A program made the translations under genes and the position numbers. The notes beneath the pieces were generated by a model that had not been told where the DNA came from, did no database searches, and saw only the letters and a program-made list of their open reading frames with translations. 64,000 nucleotides of DNA from Maribacter sp044594925 (GTDB taxonomy: Bacteria; Bacteroidota; Bacteroidia; Flavobacteriales; Flavobacteriaceae). This document shows positions 62,321 through 64,000 of the stretch, piece by piece; the stretch's first letter is position 1, and each line of letters starts with the position of its first letter. The DNA lies in NCBI RefSeq assembly GCF_044594925.1, contig NZ_CP138991.1:2666001-2730000 (forward strand), given 5' to 3'.

Positions 62321-63328
62321 ATGACAAAAAAAAATCAAACCCTAGGAGAGTTTATTATTGAAAATCAGTCTTCATTTCAATATTCATCCGGAGAATTATC
62401 TAAACTGATCAATGCCATTCGATTAGCCGCAAAAGTGGTTAACCATGAGGTAAACAAAGCAGGGTTAGTAGATATTCTAGGAGATGCAGGCGACACTAAC
62501 ATCCAAGGTGAAGAACAAAAAAAGTTAGATGTATTTGCCAATGAGAAATTTATTTCGACATTAAAAAATAGAGAAATCGTATGTGGTATTGCCTCTGAAG
62601 AAGAAGATAGTTTTATTAGCATTAACAGTAACGACAATAACCATCAGAATAAATACATCGTTCTAATTGACCCGTTAGATGGTTCCTCAAATGTTGATGT
62701 GAATGTATCCGTCGGGACTATTTTCTCCATATATCGGCGGGTTACTCCAGTAGGAACACCAGTTACCTTAGAAGATTTTCTACAGCCAGGAAATAAACAA
62801 GTCGCTGCAGGGTATGTAGTCTACGGTACATCTACAATGTTAGTATACACCACAGGTGATGGTGTTAACGGATTTACGCTAAACCCAGCTTTAGGGACTT
62901 TTTATCTTTCGCATCCTAACATGCAATTTCCCGAAACAGGTAAAATATATTCTGTGAACGAAGGTAATTATGTACATTTCTTGCAAGGTGTTAAGGACTA
63001 CATTAAATATTGCCAGCAAGAGGAAGGTGACAGGCCATATACCTCTAGATATATCGGTTCGCTAGTTTCCGACTTTCACAGAAACATGATTAAAGGAGGT
63101 ATTTATATGTACCCTAAAAGCAGCCTTACCGAAAGCGGAAAACTACGTCTATTGTATGAGTGTAACCCTATGGCATTTATCGCTGAGCAGGCAAATGGAC
63201 TAGCCGTTGGGGGCAAAACACGTATTATGGACATTGAACCAACAGAATTGCATCAACGTGTCCCCTTTTTCTGCGGCAGCAAAGAAATGGTAGAAAAGCT
63301 TCAGGAATTTCTAGATAAATACCATTAA
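62321..63328 (+). CDS. fbp: Fructose-1,6-bisphosphatase class 1
   Basis: The gluconeogenic phosphatase, 335 residues, full length. The metal and phosphate motifs are IDPLDGSSNVDVNVSVGTIF, GIASEEEDSF (metal-binding acids), and the sugar-phosphate site SRYIGSLVSDFHRNMIKGGI. LYECNPMAFIAEQA closes the active site. Flavobacteria use it when growing on acids or amino acids; polysaccharide growth makes it less needed. It is monocistronic, with a strong hairpin at its end. Confidence 0.95.
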   Translation: MTKKNQTLGEFIIENQSSFQYSSGELSKLINAIRLAAKVVNHEVNKAGLVDILGDAGDTNIQGEEQKKLDVFANEKFISTLKNREIVCGIASEEEDSFISINSNDNNHQNKYIVLIDPLDGSSNVDVNVSVGTIFSIYRRVTPVGTPVTLEDFLQPGNKQVAAGYVVYGTSTMLVYTTGDGVNGFTLNPALGTFYLSHPNMQFPETGKIYSVNEGNYVHFLQGVKDYIKYCQQEEGDRPYTSRYIGSLVSDFHRNMIKGGIYMYPKSSLTESGKLRLLYECNPMAFIAEQANGLAVGGKTRIMDIEPTELHQRVPFFCGSKEMVEKLQEFLDKYH

Positions 63329-63356
63329 AAAAGGGAGGCAAATGCCTCCCTTTTTG
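63329..63356 (+). terminator. Terminator after fbp
   Basis: AAAGGGAGGCA and TGCCTCCCTTT pair over a short loop, followed by T. It ends fbp and may also end the convergent TerB-like gene. Confidence 0.85.
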
Positions 63357-63380
63357 ATTTACTTTTTTTGATAAGCCTGC

Positions 63381-63803
63381 TTAGTGCTTAACCATGTACA
63401 GATAATCTTCAAAGTCTATTTTACCACTAAATATTGCCACAGAGCGTTCTATTACCTTATTGGCAGACTCTTCGGAGAAACCTAGTCCAATAGCATATTT
63501 TTTCAACAGTACCATTTCCTCATCGTCTATGATATGGTCTGCAAAAATTATCCGAAATAGATCGTATAAACGCTCCATTCTTTTTTCAGAATCTACTGGC
63601 GGTTCAATTGGATATTTATTTTCCGGTCTCATGACCTCCTTATACTCGCTATCGGAAATCTGCAACTTACGGGCAAACTTATCCAGTAACGATTTTTCCT
63701 CATCCGTTATTATTCCGTCAGATGCGGCTAAAGTAGCCATGGCGGCAAAATGTGCTACATTTTTTCTGTGTTGGGGATTCCCATATAAATCTGTGAATGA
63801 CAT
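63381..63803 (-). CDS. TerB-like tellurite-resistance-family protein
   Basis: A 140-residue all-helical protein of the TerB/DjlA type. It starts at the ATG at 63803 (MSFTDLYGNPQHRKNVAHF); the frame opens at a TTG at 63827 that lies inside the promoter. Two acidic EF-hand-like stretches DGIITDEEKSLLDKFA and DHIIDDEEMVLLKKYA repeat the fold symmetrically. The family often links to stress but is not always involved in tellurite. It is convergent with fbp. Confidence 0.85.
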   Translation of the reverse strand: MSFTDLYGNPQHRKNVAHFAAMATLAASDGIITDEEKSLLDKFARKLQISDSEYKEVMRPENKYPIEPPVDSEKRMERLYDLFRIIFADHIIDDEEMVLLKKYAIGLGFSEESANKVIERSVAIFSGKIDFEDYLYMVKH

Positions 63804-63824
63804 AAATGCTTTATTAATTGGACA

Positions 63825-63832
63825 CAAATATA
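63825..63832 (-). promoter_or_regulatory. Candidate -7 element for the TerB-like gene
   Basis: On the minus strand TATATTTG matches TAnnTTTG, about 21 nt before the ATG at 63803. It contains the rejected TTG start. Confidence 0.5.
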
Positions 63833-63904
63833 ATTTTTTTAGAGGTCATAGTTTACATACTTCTCAACTTTGTTTTGCGCTCAAATTTGTAATTTCACAA
63901 GGCT

Positions 63905-64000
63905 ATGAAAAAACCTCTTTTAGAATTTACGGATAAAGGTATTTATTGTAATCCTGCAAAGATTTATCTAGATCCTTGGAAGCCAGTGGATAAAGCCATA
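63905..64000 (+). CDS. Ligase-associated DNA damage response exonuclease, 3' partial
   Basis: The window ends inside this gene. The 32 visible residues begin MKKPLLEFTDKGIYCNPAK and continue with YLDPWKPVDKAI. This matches the N-terminus of the MBL-fold exonucleases that accompany an ATP-dependent DNA ligase and a helicase in bacterial repair loci (family knowledge). The expected metal-binding HAHSDH lies outside the window. The gene faces away from the TerB-like gene. Confidence 0.7.
   Translation, partial: MKKPLLEFTDKGIYCNPAKIYLDPWKPVDKAI

Noticed and set aside
63460..63936. Plus-strand frame opposite the TerB-like gene
   Set aside because: Antisense to a recognised gene and runs into the start region of the exonuclease gene; Ser-rich product without motif.

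Overview
The window is an AT-rich chromosomal segment of a member of the Flavobacteriaceae (Bacteroidota), most likely a marine polysaccharide degrader of the Zobellia/Maribacter/Arenibacter kind (genus is inference). The evidence is a SusC/SusD pair beside a hybrid two-component sensor, a type IX-secreted metalloprotease with a C-terminal sorting domain, an L25/Ctc protein with an acidic tail, an ornithine-lipid type acyltransferase fusion, few Shine-Dalgarno sequences, and Bacteroidota-type promoters (TTG, about 20 bp, TAnnTTTG), best seen before the two tRNA genes.

Layout. 1-2.7 kb: end of an acidic cysteine-rich repeat protein, thioredoxin, a DUF58 protein, and tRNA-Asp followed by a damaged second copy of its 3' part. 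3.0-6.5 kb: an oxidoreductase operon (old-yellow-enzyme reductase, aldehyde dehydrogenase, NAD(P)-binding SDR) and a 58-residue membrane protein. 6.6-29.6 kb: a polysaccharide utilisation locus with GH5, an FG-GAP/ASPIC lipoprotein, SusD, SusC, HTCS sensor, a PKD plus four-jelly-roll lipoprotein, GH10, GH3 and a sodium:solute symporter. The set suggests a beta-1,4-xylan or mixed-linkage glucan/xylan substrate. 29.6-34.1 kb: a Y-family polymerase and a short DnaE, a mutasome-like pair split by about 250 bp of repeat-flanked DNA. 34.3-45 kb: a secreted protein, tRNA-Leu, prs, rplY, pth, a lipoprotein and secreted metalloprotease, ribF, an HTTM membrane protein and a VOC protein. 45-54 kb: the housekeeping block serS, TPR protein, DUF4286, rsmA, mgtE, interrupted by a ComEC-like MBL hydrolase and a GGCT fusion, then cupin and D-2-hydroxyacid dehydrogenase. 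54-58.5 kb: small genes, including a membrane-anchored LuxR-type regulator and an ArsR-led operon. 58.5-64 kb: acyltransferase fusion, aspartate kinase, GNAT, fructose-bisphosphatase, a TerB-like protein and the start of a ligase-associated exonuclease.

How the genes work together. In the polysaccharide locus, surface lipoproteins (SusD, the jelly-roll protein, perhaps the FG-GAP protein) would bind glycan, GH5 and GH10 would cut it, SusC would import the oligosaccharides, GH3 would finish them in the periplasm, the symporter would take up the sugar, and the HTCS would sense it. The most unusual observations are: (i) an ArsR-led operon in which three consecutive proteins all end in Cys-Cys, next to a PAT/ArsN-like acetyltransferase but without any arsenic pump or reductase; (ii) a mutasome DnaE that has lost its start codon beside a heptamer repeat; (iii) a tRNA-Asp 3'-half duplication with a GC palindrome in the T loop; and (iv) paired TACTnnAGTA sites between the LuxR-type gene and its neighbour. 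No CRISPR array, insertion sequence or prophage was recognised.
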